Positions 54,309 to 64,000 of a stretch of DNA of 64,000 bases are shown one piece after another. Source of the stretch: Zymoseptoria tritici IPO323 (Eukaryota > Ascomycota > Dothideomycetes > Mycosphaerellales > Mycosphaerellaceae); assembly GCF_000219625.1 (NCBI RefSeq), contig NC_018213.1:862055-926054 (forward strand), written 5' to 3'. The notes below the pieces were generated by a model. The model saw nothing but the letters and a program-made list of their open reading frames with translations, had not been told where the DNA came from and did not search any database. The position numbers and the translations under genes are program-made. Within the stretch, counting starts at the first letter, position 1, and each line of letters begins with the position of its first letter.

Positions 54309-55605
54309 TGTTGTTGTTGATGGAGGTGTTGCTGATGGAGTAGTGGTGAAGAAGTGAGCTTCTGAGCTTCGGCTGTTGCTAAAGTGGAAGACGCGTGGGA
54401 TTCGCGTAAGGTAGTTCTAGGTAGTGGATCACGATTCGCGCCGTCATGGGGTTCAGTGCAGTCCACCCCTGTCGAACGGACATGTACTTTGCGACTTCAC
54501 ATCCTGACCTGCTTTGCTGTCATCAACTCGCAGATTTCTGGAAACTCTTCCCGCACATTCGGTTTCGGCTTCATGCAATGCCCAGCGCTCAAAGTATCTA
54601 GACCGGAAGTCAGGAAGCTCATTTCCGCCTCAAACAGCAGGAAACTCTCCCAAGCATTCAAACTCCATCCGACGCATTTCCGTCCGACTATGGCCAAGAT
54701 CATCTCTTGCCAGCCACTGGAGTCTCGGCCGTCGTGGCGGGATCCGTACAAGCCGTACAAAGGCAGTGGGAGGATGATCCGCCGCGATCGGCAGCCCAGC
54801 TCGTGGCCAACACTACGAGGATTCTATTTCCCGAGAGCGCTTCAACCTATAGTGAGACATTCGTGAAGATAGCCCGAATGGTGAGTGATATCAGATATCA
54901 GTTCATCCCTGCAGCAGCTTTCTCTTCATCAATGGTCGCCTTCTCTCAAACAGGCCATGCTCAATCGACGTGCTGTTTCAAGATTCGAGAGAAGATGGAA
55001 CAGGGACTGCCGCTAGCAGGCTTCAGCTGTGCGGGAAACCTCCACATGACCGGCACCCGGTAGGACGATACAGTCTTCGCCACACGGTCCGAGGTCAACA
55101 CGTTTTTGAGCTTCCATCGAAACACCCAACAATAATTCTCTCCGCTTCCTCGGTGGCGCTGCCGGGTTGCGTTGTTGCCATGCGCCATACCCAAATACTG
55201 CGGGTGAAGACCTGGTTGGCGCTACTATAAAGCGTGCATCCGGCTGCAGCATGACGGAAGACTCAACAAACTTCACCCACGACCCTTGAGTTTCTGCCCG
55301 TTGTAGAAGGCAGAAGAACGAATTATGCATGGCTCATGCAACATTCCGATAGCACCCTAGCATGCCTTCGTGCAGCCACATGGTTGACGCCGCCGTTATA
55401 CAGCGGAAGACCGGTCAGATGCAGGAGGATGCCCACCGTCCAAACCTTAAAAGAGTGAAATGCTGTTTCTTGCAGGCTATTGGACCGGCAGACCTCACTG
55501 GCCAGGCTTGACCTTGTTCGTTGATCTGCTGTACGATATTAAAAGGTTCGCAGCCCCCAGCACGTCGGTCATTCCTGGACAACGAACTGCGATCTTCCTT
55601 TCACC
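54309..55605 (+). other. intergenic apart from one candidate
   Basis: Promoter regions of the UBR7-like gene (minus) and the FAD oxidase (plus). The two-exon candidate at 54602-55016 is described separately; 55017-55605 shows no supported gene. Confidence 0.45.
54602..55016 (+). CDS. possible spliced gene fragment, unknown
   Basis: A frame from 54602 to 54880 reads protein-like (EAHFRLKQQETLPSIQTP, then SAVVAGSVQAVQRQWEDD and TRILFPESASTYSETFVK). It continues in phase over a 73-bp intron (GTGAGT, AACAG) into 54954-55016 with a stop TAG. No ATG is in frame; a TAG directly precedes it and could be a 3' splice site, so a 5' exon is missing or the gene is truncated. The product is unrecognised. 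Confidence 0.3.
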
Positions 55606-57192
55606 ATGGTTAATAAACATCACATCGGACAGGCCCTTTGTGGTCTGCTCAAATATTCCACCCAAGGTCATGGAGCCGCCACAAAGTCTGGACTTTGTGG
55701 ATATGCAGAGATCTCCACGGCAAACTGCCCTCAAGCTGTATGTTCCCTCCTTTCTCCGGGCACGGATCTCGCGGCTGACACTTATATCCTCCAGTGTAAC
55801 AACATCGCAAGTGCACTGCCGAGCAGAGTCATCTTCTCCAGCAACGCTCAAGCATACGATGGCTCGCAAGCAGGCTACTGGACCGAGCAGCAGAGCGAAG
55901 AAGAGCCGGCTTGCTTCGTTGACCCCGAATCCGCTCATGATGTCGCTCAGATCTTGACCATCGCCAAGGAGGCACGCTGCCCCTTTGCAGTCAAAGGCGG
56001 CGGTCATACCTCTTTCGCGGGTGCTTCGAGCATCAATGGCGGCATTTCTATCGACATGCGAAAGATGAACGTCGTGACGCCCAACGAGAATGGCACAGTC
56101 GTCAGCGTTGGACCTGGCTCTCGCTGGAAACAAGTCTACGACGCTATTGAGCCATTGAACATCACCGTCGTTGGCGGTCGCGTTGCGTCCGTTGGAGTCG
56201 CTGGCTTGACTACAGGCGGTGGCCTCTCTTTCTTCACTGGTCTGCACGGCTTCGCTTGCGACAATGTGCAGAACTACGAAGTCGTCACCGCAGACGGCAG
56301 AATTCGCAACGCCAACGAGACTTCCAACCCAAACTTGTACTTCGCCCTGCGTGGAGGAAGCGGCAACTTCGGAATCGTCACCCGCTTCGACTTCGACGCC
56401 TACCCTTCCGGTGACTCCGTGATCGGTGGCAACCTGAACTTCAACCAAACCCAAGCAGTCGCCGCAACGGACGCCTACTACGAGTTCTGCGACACCATCA
56501 ACCACGTCCCCGAAGCGACCACCTGGCTCGCCTTCTCCTACATCCCCGCATTGGGCCAGCACATCCTCAACATGCTCCCCTTCTACGCCAACTCCACTGA
56601 CCCCTCCGGTGCAGCAGCCGTCTACAAGAACTTCACTTCTCTCCCCACCCTCAGCAACGACATCAAAGTCACCACGCAATCTGCCCTCACGCAAGCCAAT
56701 TCCCAACCCGCCGGCTACCGCAACACATGGTGGGCGTTCTCCTTCCGCCCCGACCGCGAACTCATGCAAGAGACCGTCCAGCGCTTCCTAGAGTGGGACA
56801 AGACTCGCTACAACGGCACCTTCTCCATGGTCTACACCGTCGTCAGCAAGCCTGCTCTCGCACGCATGTCTCGTCGAGGTGGCAACCCTCTCGGTCTGAG
56901 CGAGTCCGATGGTCCGCTCATCATCGTGCTCATGTCCCCGCAGTGGAGTGATCCCGCGCAGGACGAGGAGGTGATTGGCATGACGCGGGACTTTGTCGAT
57001 GAGACGGTCGCGAGGTCGAAGGCGAAGGGCGTGGATAATCCGTATATCTATTTGAACTATGCGGATGTGAGGCAGGATGTTCTTGCGGGGTATGGAGAAG
57101 GCAATTTGGCAAGGTTGAGGGCGATTTCGGCGGAGTACGATCCTGAGCGGGTGTTTCAGCAATTGGCGCCGGGTGGGCACAAGTTATTCTGA
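55606..57192 (+). CDS. FAD-linked oxidoreductase, BBE type
   Basis: Exons 55606-55737 and 55795-57192 (57-bp intron, GTATGT, CTGAC branch, TCCAG) join to 509 aa. The FAD_binding_4 domain (about residues 75-215) shows KGGGHTSFAGASS, where His115 is the likely covalent flavin attachment. TTGGGLSFFTGLHGFACDNV and NLYFALRGGSGNFGIVT follow, and the BBE motif near the end reads YLNYADV. The Cys used for a second flavin bond in bicovalent oxidases is not found in its usual place, so the flavin is probably attached through His only. Fungal members oxidise sugars or act in secondary metabolism. No other biosynthetic genes are near. A signal peptide is not evident, though many N-glycosylation motifs suggest secretion, so a further 5' exon may exist. 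The intron is 3n long and stop-free. Confidence 0.92.
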   Translation: MVNKHHIGQALCGLLKYSTQGHGAATKSGLCGYAEISTANCPQAVCSLLSPGTDLAADTYILQCNNIASALPSRVIFSSNAQAYDGSQAGYWTEQQSEEEPACFVDPESAHDVAQILTIAKEARCPFAVKGGGHTSFAGASSINGGISIDMRKMNVVTPNENGTVVSVGPGSRWKQVYDAIEPLNITVVGGRVASVGVAGLTTGGGLSFFTGLHGFACDNVQNYEVVTADGRIRNANETSNPNLYFALRGGSGNFGIVTRFDFDAYPSGDSVIGGNLNFNQTQAVAATDAYYEFCDTINHVPEATTWLAFSYIPALGQHILNMLPFYANSTDPSGAAAVYKNFTSLPTLSNDIKVTTQSALTQANSQPAGYRNTWWAFSFRPDRELMQETVQRFLEWDKTRYNGTFSMVYTVVSKPALARMSRRGGNPLGLSESDGPLIIVLMSPQWSDPAQDEEVIGMTRDFVDETVARSKAKGVDNPYIYLNYADVRQDVLAGYGEGNLARLRAISAEYDPERVFQQLAPGGHKLF

Positions 57193-58583
57193 AGGCTGGT
57201 GTAGATAAATGGTATGACAGTACGAAGAGAACGATATTTAAAGAGGGGATGATCATTGCCTGAGGCAGCATAAACTGACTAAGCGAATTACCTTCCTCTC
57301 AACCTCGGGCTGTTTCGGCCTCCGTCCTTCGACATACATGTATCTGAGTCTCCACGAGAAGTATTTTGATGCACACACCGATCCAAGCGATGTGATGAGT
57401 TCGACATCTCCAAGCCGCATGGACGAATCGCGGAGCTCTTTTTGATGGGATGGCCTGATCCTCTTGGCGTAGCATTGGCATCGCGCCTCTTTGCGACTCA
57501 GCCTCTGTGTGCTTCGCTTTCGCACAGCAGCTCCTCATACGATCGATAGGCCTGGCATTGAGCTAGCCGTCTGCGCTGCTTCGTATATGCATCGACGCCA
57601 CTGCTCGCGAAGGCCAGATGAGAATCGAAGGCGGGCAGTCTCGCTCTGTCTGCCAGAAGTACCAGGTACCGCAGTCTTTTTCGCAGAGAGAGAGGTGTAC
57701 ACACTCTTCGCCTTGATCCTCTTCCTCGGAACCCGCAAAGGCTGGTTCGTGCCGAAAGGGCACAGAGACAATCGATATCGCGGCTTAAGAGGACACAATG
57801 TTCGGCCTGGAATGAATTATACTTGTGATCACTCCGGCTGTGCCGTGGATCATGAGCTACATGGACAGGGTATGCCGCATCAGGTCGGCGCCGGGGAGGT
57901 TCATCAGCTTCCAGCAATCCAGACAGAGTACAAATGATGTCAAACACTGCGTTCAGACATCCGTTCGCCTGCAGCCAAGCGACCGCATCGCACGCATCTC
58001 CGTGCTGCGCTCGTGCCGAAGTGCCATCGATCACTTTGCAGTCGCACTATTGTGGCGTACCTGATGGAGTGTCATGTAGAATGCGTACAGGCGCTTCTTG
58101 GCGAGGATGATGCTGTCTCTTTGCCTGTGCAGCCATGGACAATTGCTCACACTTATGCTGGCTCGGGATGTCGGCTCCGTCTCCAGTGGCGTCACACTCA
58201 GCCTCACAGTACCGCAGAACTTGATGCATTTGATGGAAGGACTCCGAATGTTGACTACATTTCCAGTGGCGTCACTGAAGACCTCACAGTACTGCGGACT
58301 CTTGATGGAGGGAAACGGGCAGGATCTGTCAAGATTTGGCTTGCGGTGCTGCAAGCCTGCAAGCTTCTGATAAGCACTAATCTCAAGGTCGACAAGGAGT
58401 TGGATTACTTGGCAGGCCATACTGGCGTGATCGCAGACGGCAGTACGTCAATCATCAATGTACCGACTCCTGACCTGGATGAAGCAGGAGATGATAAAGG
58501 TGTCCCACTCGCAGAAGTGTGGGAGATGGACAAGTTGTCACTGTTGAGAACATTTCTTTGCGTTCTCTCCGTCAAGTCCCGAC
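57193..58583 (+). other. intergenic, holds an 80-bp tandem repeat
   Basis: Open frames on both strands (plus 58013-58618, minus 58031-58420, minus 57498-58034) show no domain and compete with each other. The tandem repeat is listed separately. Confidence 0.5.
58182..58315 (+). repeat. imperfect tandem repeat, unit 80 bp, about 1.7 copies
   Basis: TCCAGTGGCGTCAC occurs at 58182 and 58262, and CCTCACAGTAC(C/T)GC at 58202 and 58282, both 80 bases apart, followed by CTTGATG in both copies. Other bases have diverged. Confidence 0.75.
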
Positions 58584-59300
58584 ATGGCCGGCCAGACTTC
58601 AATTCCACGCAACTTTGAGAAGCCGAAGACCGCATTCTGGCGCGATCTGGATCGGACGATCGCTTGCAACTTCTTTCAAGCCTATCCATCGAAATTACAG
58701 CCTTCACTGGAACTTATTCTCGATGCTCTCTCGGACCGTCCTCGCGATGAAAGGCTCTATATCTTGATTGAGATTCTCCGTGAGAGGCTACCAGTCCGTG
58801 AGCTTCGAACTTCCGGCGAGGACTTCAGGCCACACGCTTCCAACGACGCAGAGTACGATGTGTGGGCCAGTGCTATGTTGGGCATTGCGTCTGCCCAAGA
58901 TGCGCTCGGCCTCGAGGATGAAGCCGAGCGGACGACCCGCATCATGATAAACAACGGACCACACGGAGAGAAGGACCTCGGTGCGCAATACTCCTTGGCT
59001 TGGCGCATGGAAGAGAAGGGTCGATACGGCGAAGCGGAGGAGATGGCATTGGAGTGCATGGAATGGATCAATGGACACCGGAGATGCGGACCGCTGTCTC
59101 CTCAAGCGATTTGCTTGTGGCGACTCCTCATCAAGACCGCCTGGAAGAGTGGAAGGAGGGCCCTTGCAGAGGAACGAATCCTCACTACTCGCGATCTTAT
59201 CACGAAGATGTCTCGGTCTCGGTTCGCTAAGTATGCGCAAAAGGAAGTCGAGGAGCTGGTGGTAACGACCGTTGGGCTGGCGAAGATTTCGAAGATGTGA
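58584..59300 (+). CDS. conserved fungal hypothetical protein, TPR-like helical
   Basis: A single exon codes for 238 aa, entirely alpha-helical in character. The segments ASAMLGIASAQDALGLEDEAE, AQYSLAWRMEEKGRYGEAEEMALECM and LWRLLIKTAWKSGRRALAEE follow the spacing of tetratricopeptide repeats, so it may be a scaffold or binding protein in the cytosol. The start ATG at 58584 gives MAGQTSIPRNF. The frame 58013-58618 overlaps its start in another phase and is not believed. I cannot name a closer family. Confidence 0.7.
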   Translation: MAGQTSIPRNFEKPKTAFWRDLDRTIACNFFQAYPSKLQPSLELILDALSDRPRDERLYILIEILRERLPVRELRTSGEDFRPHASNDAEYDVWASAMLGIASAQDALGLEDEAERTTRIMINNGPHGEKDLGAQYSLAWRMEEKGRYGEAEEMALECMEWINGHRRCGPLSPQAICLWRLLIKTAWKSGRRALAEERILTTRDLITKMSRSRFAKYAQKEVEELVVTTVGLAKISKM

Positions 59301-60790
59301 TGATGAGAACTGTCGCGAAGGTCGTTCTTTGGATGGTAAAGTCCAACAGCTGCTGCAGGACGGTCAGCTGTTTTGTAATTATCATTTGGTCTGAATGGAA
59401 GAATTGTTCGCTTTCCAAGCCGTCTGGCACCGGTATTGAGTGTTGCGATGAGGTATACTGGCTGAATGAACGATCTATTAGCACTGCTACAGCAGCCAGA
59501 TGCTTCTTCGCCCGCGCAATGGCATACACCGCGGCTTGAGGGATGAAGCTCGCATTCTACAAGTTCTAGACCGAATACTGACACATTAACACAGGGACCC
59601 GAAACTCATCCTGCTGAAACGATTTCGATGTTCCATCGTTCGATAACGCGATGAGTTCCGTTGACACGTGTGCCTTGGGATTTCAAAACACACTTTGGCC
59701 CGAGCGGTGCCCTTACTTGGGATCCTAATTCCTGGAATGGACTCGGTCAGGGTTAGTCTGCCGAGGAAAGCTATGGGCACGCTCATGTGGTCTGCGGGAA
59801 ATGGTCTTCCCGATGCTGGACTCGATCTGGCTGGCGAAGCTCGGATGCCTTAATCTCACGATGGATGCCTTTTTCTGGATGGATTGATAACGAGGCCGAG
59901 GACGTACTTTTATCTTGCCCACCAATTCTGTACATTCTGAAGATTGCAGGAACATGTTCGCAAAGCCTGGGTGTGGTCTGGCTGTTGCAGCTCGGATGAC
60001 TCAATATTCATACTGGATCAATTTTTGGAACATTGACTGATAACGATTGCAACGACAAGACGACAGCGATGCGACGAGCAGATGAGCTGTCTACTACGGT
60101 ATGTCCGCTTCAGCCCGCCGACAGCTTAACCAACTATGCTACACTTCACGTTACAGCACGATCGCGGAGAAGGTCATCAGCCAAACGGCACCCAGTTGCC
60201 GATATCTTATCACCATCGCGATGACATGGCACACACCATATATCATCGTGATATACTGGCCACGGGACATATCGGAAGTCTCTTATCGAGTTGACGCCTC
60301 ATCAGGGTCTTCGTTGAGGCGGTCAGTGAGTTCCAGAATTTGGGGCCTTAAGACCAGCATGCCTGACCTATATTACATCCGTAACATGGTAGGGCTGGTT
60401 CAAGCTTCGATCAGCCGCCAGTCTTCACACTAAGTATTGACATGTGCATCACCCTGCAGGGCACTGTCCGGTTTTTTGCAATTTGCGAAACGTGGATGTT
60501 GCCGTCTTTTCAGAGTTCGTCATCCCGATCGCTGGGTTCGGCCAGACGGATCGAGGGCGAGGCTTATCTGAACCTCCCACACGTTTGCTGAATTAGGAAT
60601 GTCATTGCGTCGATGTTGGGCAGATCGTGTGACTGTTGGTGTTTCGAGAATAGAAGACGGGAACGAGAGGGAAAAAGAGCTCGCTTGAGTGAAATTACTT
60701 CTGTCGTTCTCTTTCCCCACGCACGTCGCTGGTCCAACATTCTCTTGATTCTCATTTCCTTCGAGCAGCGTCTGGAGACTTGGAAAAGAG
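59301..60790 (+). other. intergenic, no gene supported
   Basis: About 1.5 kb with short frames only; none recognised. The last few hundred bases should include the promoter of the gene at 60791. Confidence 0.5.
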
Positions 60791-62819
60791 ATGCCCTTCC
60801 TCCCCGCCGCTGCAGCAGTAGCTGGCATAATCAGCTGCTTTCAGTCGGCAGCCAGTCTCTTCACTGCCTACAAATCGAGGAGGGAAGCCACAAAACGACA
60901 CGATCAGATTCAAGGGCAGCGAAAGGAAGACAAGTCCGAAGCAGCGGAGAAATCGCTGGAATCAGGACCAAAACATGTACAGAGCGAATATGATCAGAGG
61001 CTCGCACTAGTGGGCAGATCGTTTGCTCATGGCGATGGTCAGTCTTCAACCTTTAAAGCTCTCACTTGGGACGGAACATTGCTGACATTGTCACTCAGAT
61101 ACCGGTCGCATGCAGCTCATGACCGAGCTGATCTCTCTGCAAAAGACTGTCATAGCAGTCCTCCAGAGCGGTCTGACGACTGGCTACCTCGACCTCTCCC
61201 AACTCGCACAAGTCTCCACCGCCCGACGCACAGGCGCCGTCACCGCACTACAGAACCAATCTCAACGCATGGCCATCGCAGCACCTGTTCAGCGACCCAT
61301 GTTACGCGCCCCTCGTCCGCGTCTCTGCTCCGAAGCAGATCGTCTATTTACAACCCCGAACGCAGTACCGCGTTTCGAAGAAGAATTGATCCCGAACCCG
61401 AGGTTTCCAGGCAGGTACGGTCAGAGATGCCTTGGCTGTGCGAGCATCTGGGACATTCGACCATCGAGTTTGATTCGAGATTCAGTAAGCGGAATGCGAT
61501 ACCCATCGGACTTCCAGTATCGATGCCACACGAAGGTCAAGGACTTGTATCTGTGCTACTTGTGCGGCGATGACAGTCCGGTGTTGCAAGGCTTCGGACA
61601 GTTGATGGACCATGTCAGAGGACATGACCAGACCGAGCTGCTCGCGCCTGCGTGCAAGATTAGATTGCTGGAGTATGGCGGCGGCATGGAAGACGAGCAA
61701 CCTGCGTGTGAGGAAGACCATGGGCACTGGGTCTGGCATAGTGCAAGCGCTCGCACCTCTCCAGTGGGGACTCCAGGTGCCACGCCGAGGGCCACTCCGC
61801 GAGGCACTCCAATGCAAACTCCAAGAGATACACCCATGCAGACTCCGGTGGGCACGCCGATGTGCAGTCGAAGAGGGACACCAGTATCCACGCCGAGAGG
61901 TACCCCTGCCGGCACTCCCGTCTGCAGTCCACCAGGAAGCCCGTGTGTTCCGCCGCCACAAATCCACGTGCCCATGCCCAAGAGCATATTGAAGTCCAGT
62001 CCCAGAATCACGACACCTCACAGCCGACAAGGTAGCGTGAACGGAAACCCAAGCCCTACCTTCAATGGCTTCCCACGGGGCACGCCGGCTCACAGCAGAC
62101 AGGGCAGCATGAATTATGATCCAATGCCTAGCCCGAATGGCTTGCCAAGAGGTACACCAGTGCACAGCAGACAGAGCAGTCTAAGCGGCGAACCAATGTG
62201 CGCTGTGAACGGCATTCCAACACCGATGCACAGCAGACAGACCAGTGGACAAGGCCCTCCATCAGCGGTTCACAGCAGGCAGACCAGTGGACAAGGCTAT
62301 GCACCACCGGTTCACAGCAGACAAACCAGCGCGCAAGGCTACCCAACAAGCGTCCCATCGCGCAGCCCAAGTGGTTCCCCCCAGCACCTCCAAGTCCCCA
62401 CGCCTCGAGGTACTCCTCGCGGCGCACCCGTCCACAGCAGACAAAGCAGTCAAAACGACTACTTCAACATCAGCCTGCCCGTAAACTCGACCGTACCTCC
62501 GGGAAACCTTCAGGTACCCGCAGCAAAGTCACCTCCGAGAACCACTCCCACCATTTCAAGGCCCACCACTCCCAAAGCCACTCCCCGAGCTACTCCATCC
62601 CACAGCAGACAAGGCAGCGTCGCAGACGGCCAACACAACCGTAACGTCAGCGCCCACAGCTCGGACAGCGAGGAGTCACCCAGGAGTGCATGGAGCGACT
62701 GGGGCGATGGAAGCGATCGCGACTCGGTCAGTTCCGTCGCTTCGATGATGAGTCGAGCGTCGATCATGGGCAAGCCGCCTGTGGGTAGGAACTTGGATCT
62801 TTATGTCAAGCCGGATTGA
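60791..62819 (+). CDS. fungal C2H2-like protein with TP and HSRQ[GST]S repeat tail
   Basis: Exons 60791-61037 and 61099-62819 (61-bp intron, GTCAGT, CTCAG) join to 655 aa. The first 80 residues are a hydrophobic then charged helix (FLPAAAAVAGIISCFQSAAS, then a K/R/E-rich stretch). About residues 195-240 hold RCLGCASIW and CYLCGDDSPVLQG...HVRGH, a Cys2-His2-like zinc site. Residues about 300-370 are a run of short TP units (PRGTP, MQTP, VGTP). Residues about 390-590 carry eight HSRQ[GST]S motifs separated by proline- and glycine-rich spacers. TP is a site for CDK/MAPK and RQxS suits basophilic kinases or 14-3-3 binding, so the tail looks like a multisite phosphorylation platform. I know no name for the family. 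Confidence 0.85.
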
Positions 62820-63088
62820 AAGGCGTTTTGGGATCAGCGTTTTATTCTTCAACACAATTTTAATATGAAGCACTCTCAAACCACGAGTTGCTGGCAGGGA
62901 CGGACTGCAAACTTGGGACCTCCAGACTCGAGACGAGCACTGGGATTTGCTACGTCGATGAGGCGATCATGGCTGTCATCACCTGGTCGATGGAGTGTTG
63001 GACGAGACATTACGACTGACACGAATACTTAGTCTGCGACCAGAGCGTATAATGTATATTAGTGATACACTTCGACTTCAATTACCTT
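62820..63088 (+). other. intergenic between convergent genes
   Basis: Short 3' flank between the repeat protein and the flavin monooxygenase. Nothing seen. Confidence 0.5.
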
Positions 63089-64000
63089 TCAGACCAACAC
63101 GAAACCGCGATATCCCACATCTGCGCACTCTTCCCAAAGTTTCTTCCGATACTCAGGCAAACCACCCATGTAGTTCAAAGCCTCTCGGGTCTTGCCTGGA
63201 ATATTCGCACCTACGACCCAATGTCAGTATGATCAGAGGCAGTGACCAGGAGACTCCTTACCAAAATACCAGCTATCCGCCTGCGTGAACAAGCTCTTAT
63301 CTGCGACCTCATTGACATGCTTCCTCCATTCTTGTTCCGCCTCAACAGTCGACTCAACAGTCTTGAGACCCTTCTCTCTCATATGGTCCAGACAAGCCAC
63401 GATCCAAGCTCCCTGCGTCTCGGCAGACGATGGTCCAGTCGCAAACGCAGTCGGAGCTTGCGGACCATACGTGAAGAACAGATTCGGACATCCAGCGGTC
63501 GTCATGCCCAGGTTCGTGTATGTTGCGTTCGCCCACTTGTCTTTGACACTTTGGCCTTCGGAGTTGCGGATATCGATCTGCGTGATGCTCCCGGTGATGG
63601 AGTCAAAGCCCGTGGCGAGGATGACGAGGTCGTAGTCCCGGAGCTCACCGTCTGCTGTCCGAATGCCAGACTGGGTGAATTCTGCGATATTGTTGGCTCT
63701 CAGGTCGACCAGATCCACGTTATCCTGGTTGAAGACTTCAAAGAAGCCATCTTCCAGTGAGATTCGCTTGGTTCCGAATGGGTGGATCTTCTTCACCGGA
63801 GCCAAGATTTCAGCCTTTACAGGATCTTGTACTCTCTTAATGGTCTGCTCACGCCAGAATTGGTACGCTTCTTCGTTGAGCTCTTCGTTAAACAAGACTT
63901 CCATGTAGGTCCCCAGCCAGAAGTGCAGGCCGCCGGTGTGGTACAGTCGTTCGTATAGCTGCAGCCGTTCTTCCTTCGGGATCTTGAGAGGATGTTGCTG
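63089..64000 (-). CDS. Baeyer-Villiger-type flavin monooxygenase, 3' part
   Basis: The gene enters from beyond the right edge. Exon 64000-63262 (edge incomplete) joins exon 63210-63089 over a 51-bp intron (GTAAGG, CGTAG). The visible 287 residues are the C-terminal half of a class B flavoprotein monooxygenase. The features are LYHTGGLHFWLGTYMEVLFN, KIHPFGTKR, DYDLVILATGFDS (the ATG motif of the NADPH/FAD domain), LFFTYGPQAPTAFATGP, and the terminal WYFGANIPGKTREALNYMGG. The enzyme inserts oxygen beside ketones or sulfoxidises, using NADPH and FAD; fungal members often act in secondary metabolism. The Rossmann and FxGxxxHxxxW signatures would lie outside the window. Confidence 0.92.

Noticed and set aside
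58013..58618. 201-codon plus-strand frame
   Set aside because: It spans the 80-bp tandem repeat, overlaps the better-supported gene at 58584 in another phase, and shows no domain.

Overview
The window is nuclear DNA of a filamentous ascomycete (Pezizomycotina; class Dothideomycetes is my best guess, from the mix of families rather than any marker). The signs are short GT-AG introns (mostly 48-96 bp) with CTRAY-like branch points, GC-balanced genes on both strands, fungus-specific families (KAR9, Gti1/Pac2 WOPR, DUF3176, DUF6604, DUF7702, CSC1-like), and one block with the footprint of repeat-induced point mutation (RIP). Many genes are visible only after splicing, so exon joins below were worked out by reading phase across introns.

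Left part (1-9 kb) looks accessory: a DUF3176 gene broken by five frameshifts and two stops, three small cysteine-rich protein genes (two with a signal peptide, one with a C-terminal membrane anchor), an alpha/beta hydrolase, a diverged segmental duplication and a 149-bp tandem repeat. From 9 to 23.5 kb the content is housekeeping: a CSC1/OSCA-type channel, mitochondrial alternative oxidase, a four-exon acylphosphatase, a conserved fungal protein of unknown function, a KAR9 spindle-positioning protein and a DUF7702 membrane protein. 23.5-27.5 kb is gene-poor.

27.5-32.05 kb is an old transposon-like block almost free of CpA/TpG dinucleotides (saturated RIP). A ~1 kb open frame can still be followed in it because its stops are TAG/TAA only. 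A younger, non-RIPed 878-bp element with a (CAAA)n tail and 13-bp target-site duplication is inserted inside it. The block ends abruptly at 32.05 kb next to a conserved small membrane protein gene.

The right part has a Gti1/Pac2 WOPR regulator, a long stretch with no recognisable gene (35-38.3 kb), a RecQ helicase, a putative type II membrane protein, mitochondrial uS17, a decayed DUF6604 gene directly upstream of a DHA1-type MFS transporter with a frameshifted N-terminus, a pRiA4b ORF-3-like gene with one in-frame TGA, an APC amino-acid/choline-type permease, ribosomal protein uL15, a UBR7-like E3 ligase, an FAD-linked (BBE-type) oxidase, two conserved fungal proteins of unknown function (one carrying a long SP/TP and HSRQ[GST]S repeat tail) and the 3' part of a Baeyer-Villiger-type flavin monooxygenase that runs off the right edge. 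There is no obvious biosynthetic cluster. The most unusual signals are the nested transposon stratigraphy, the three independent decaying genes, the small cysteine-rich genes, and the phospho-motif repeat protein.
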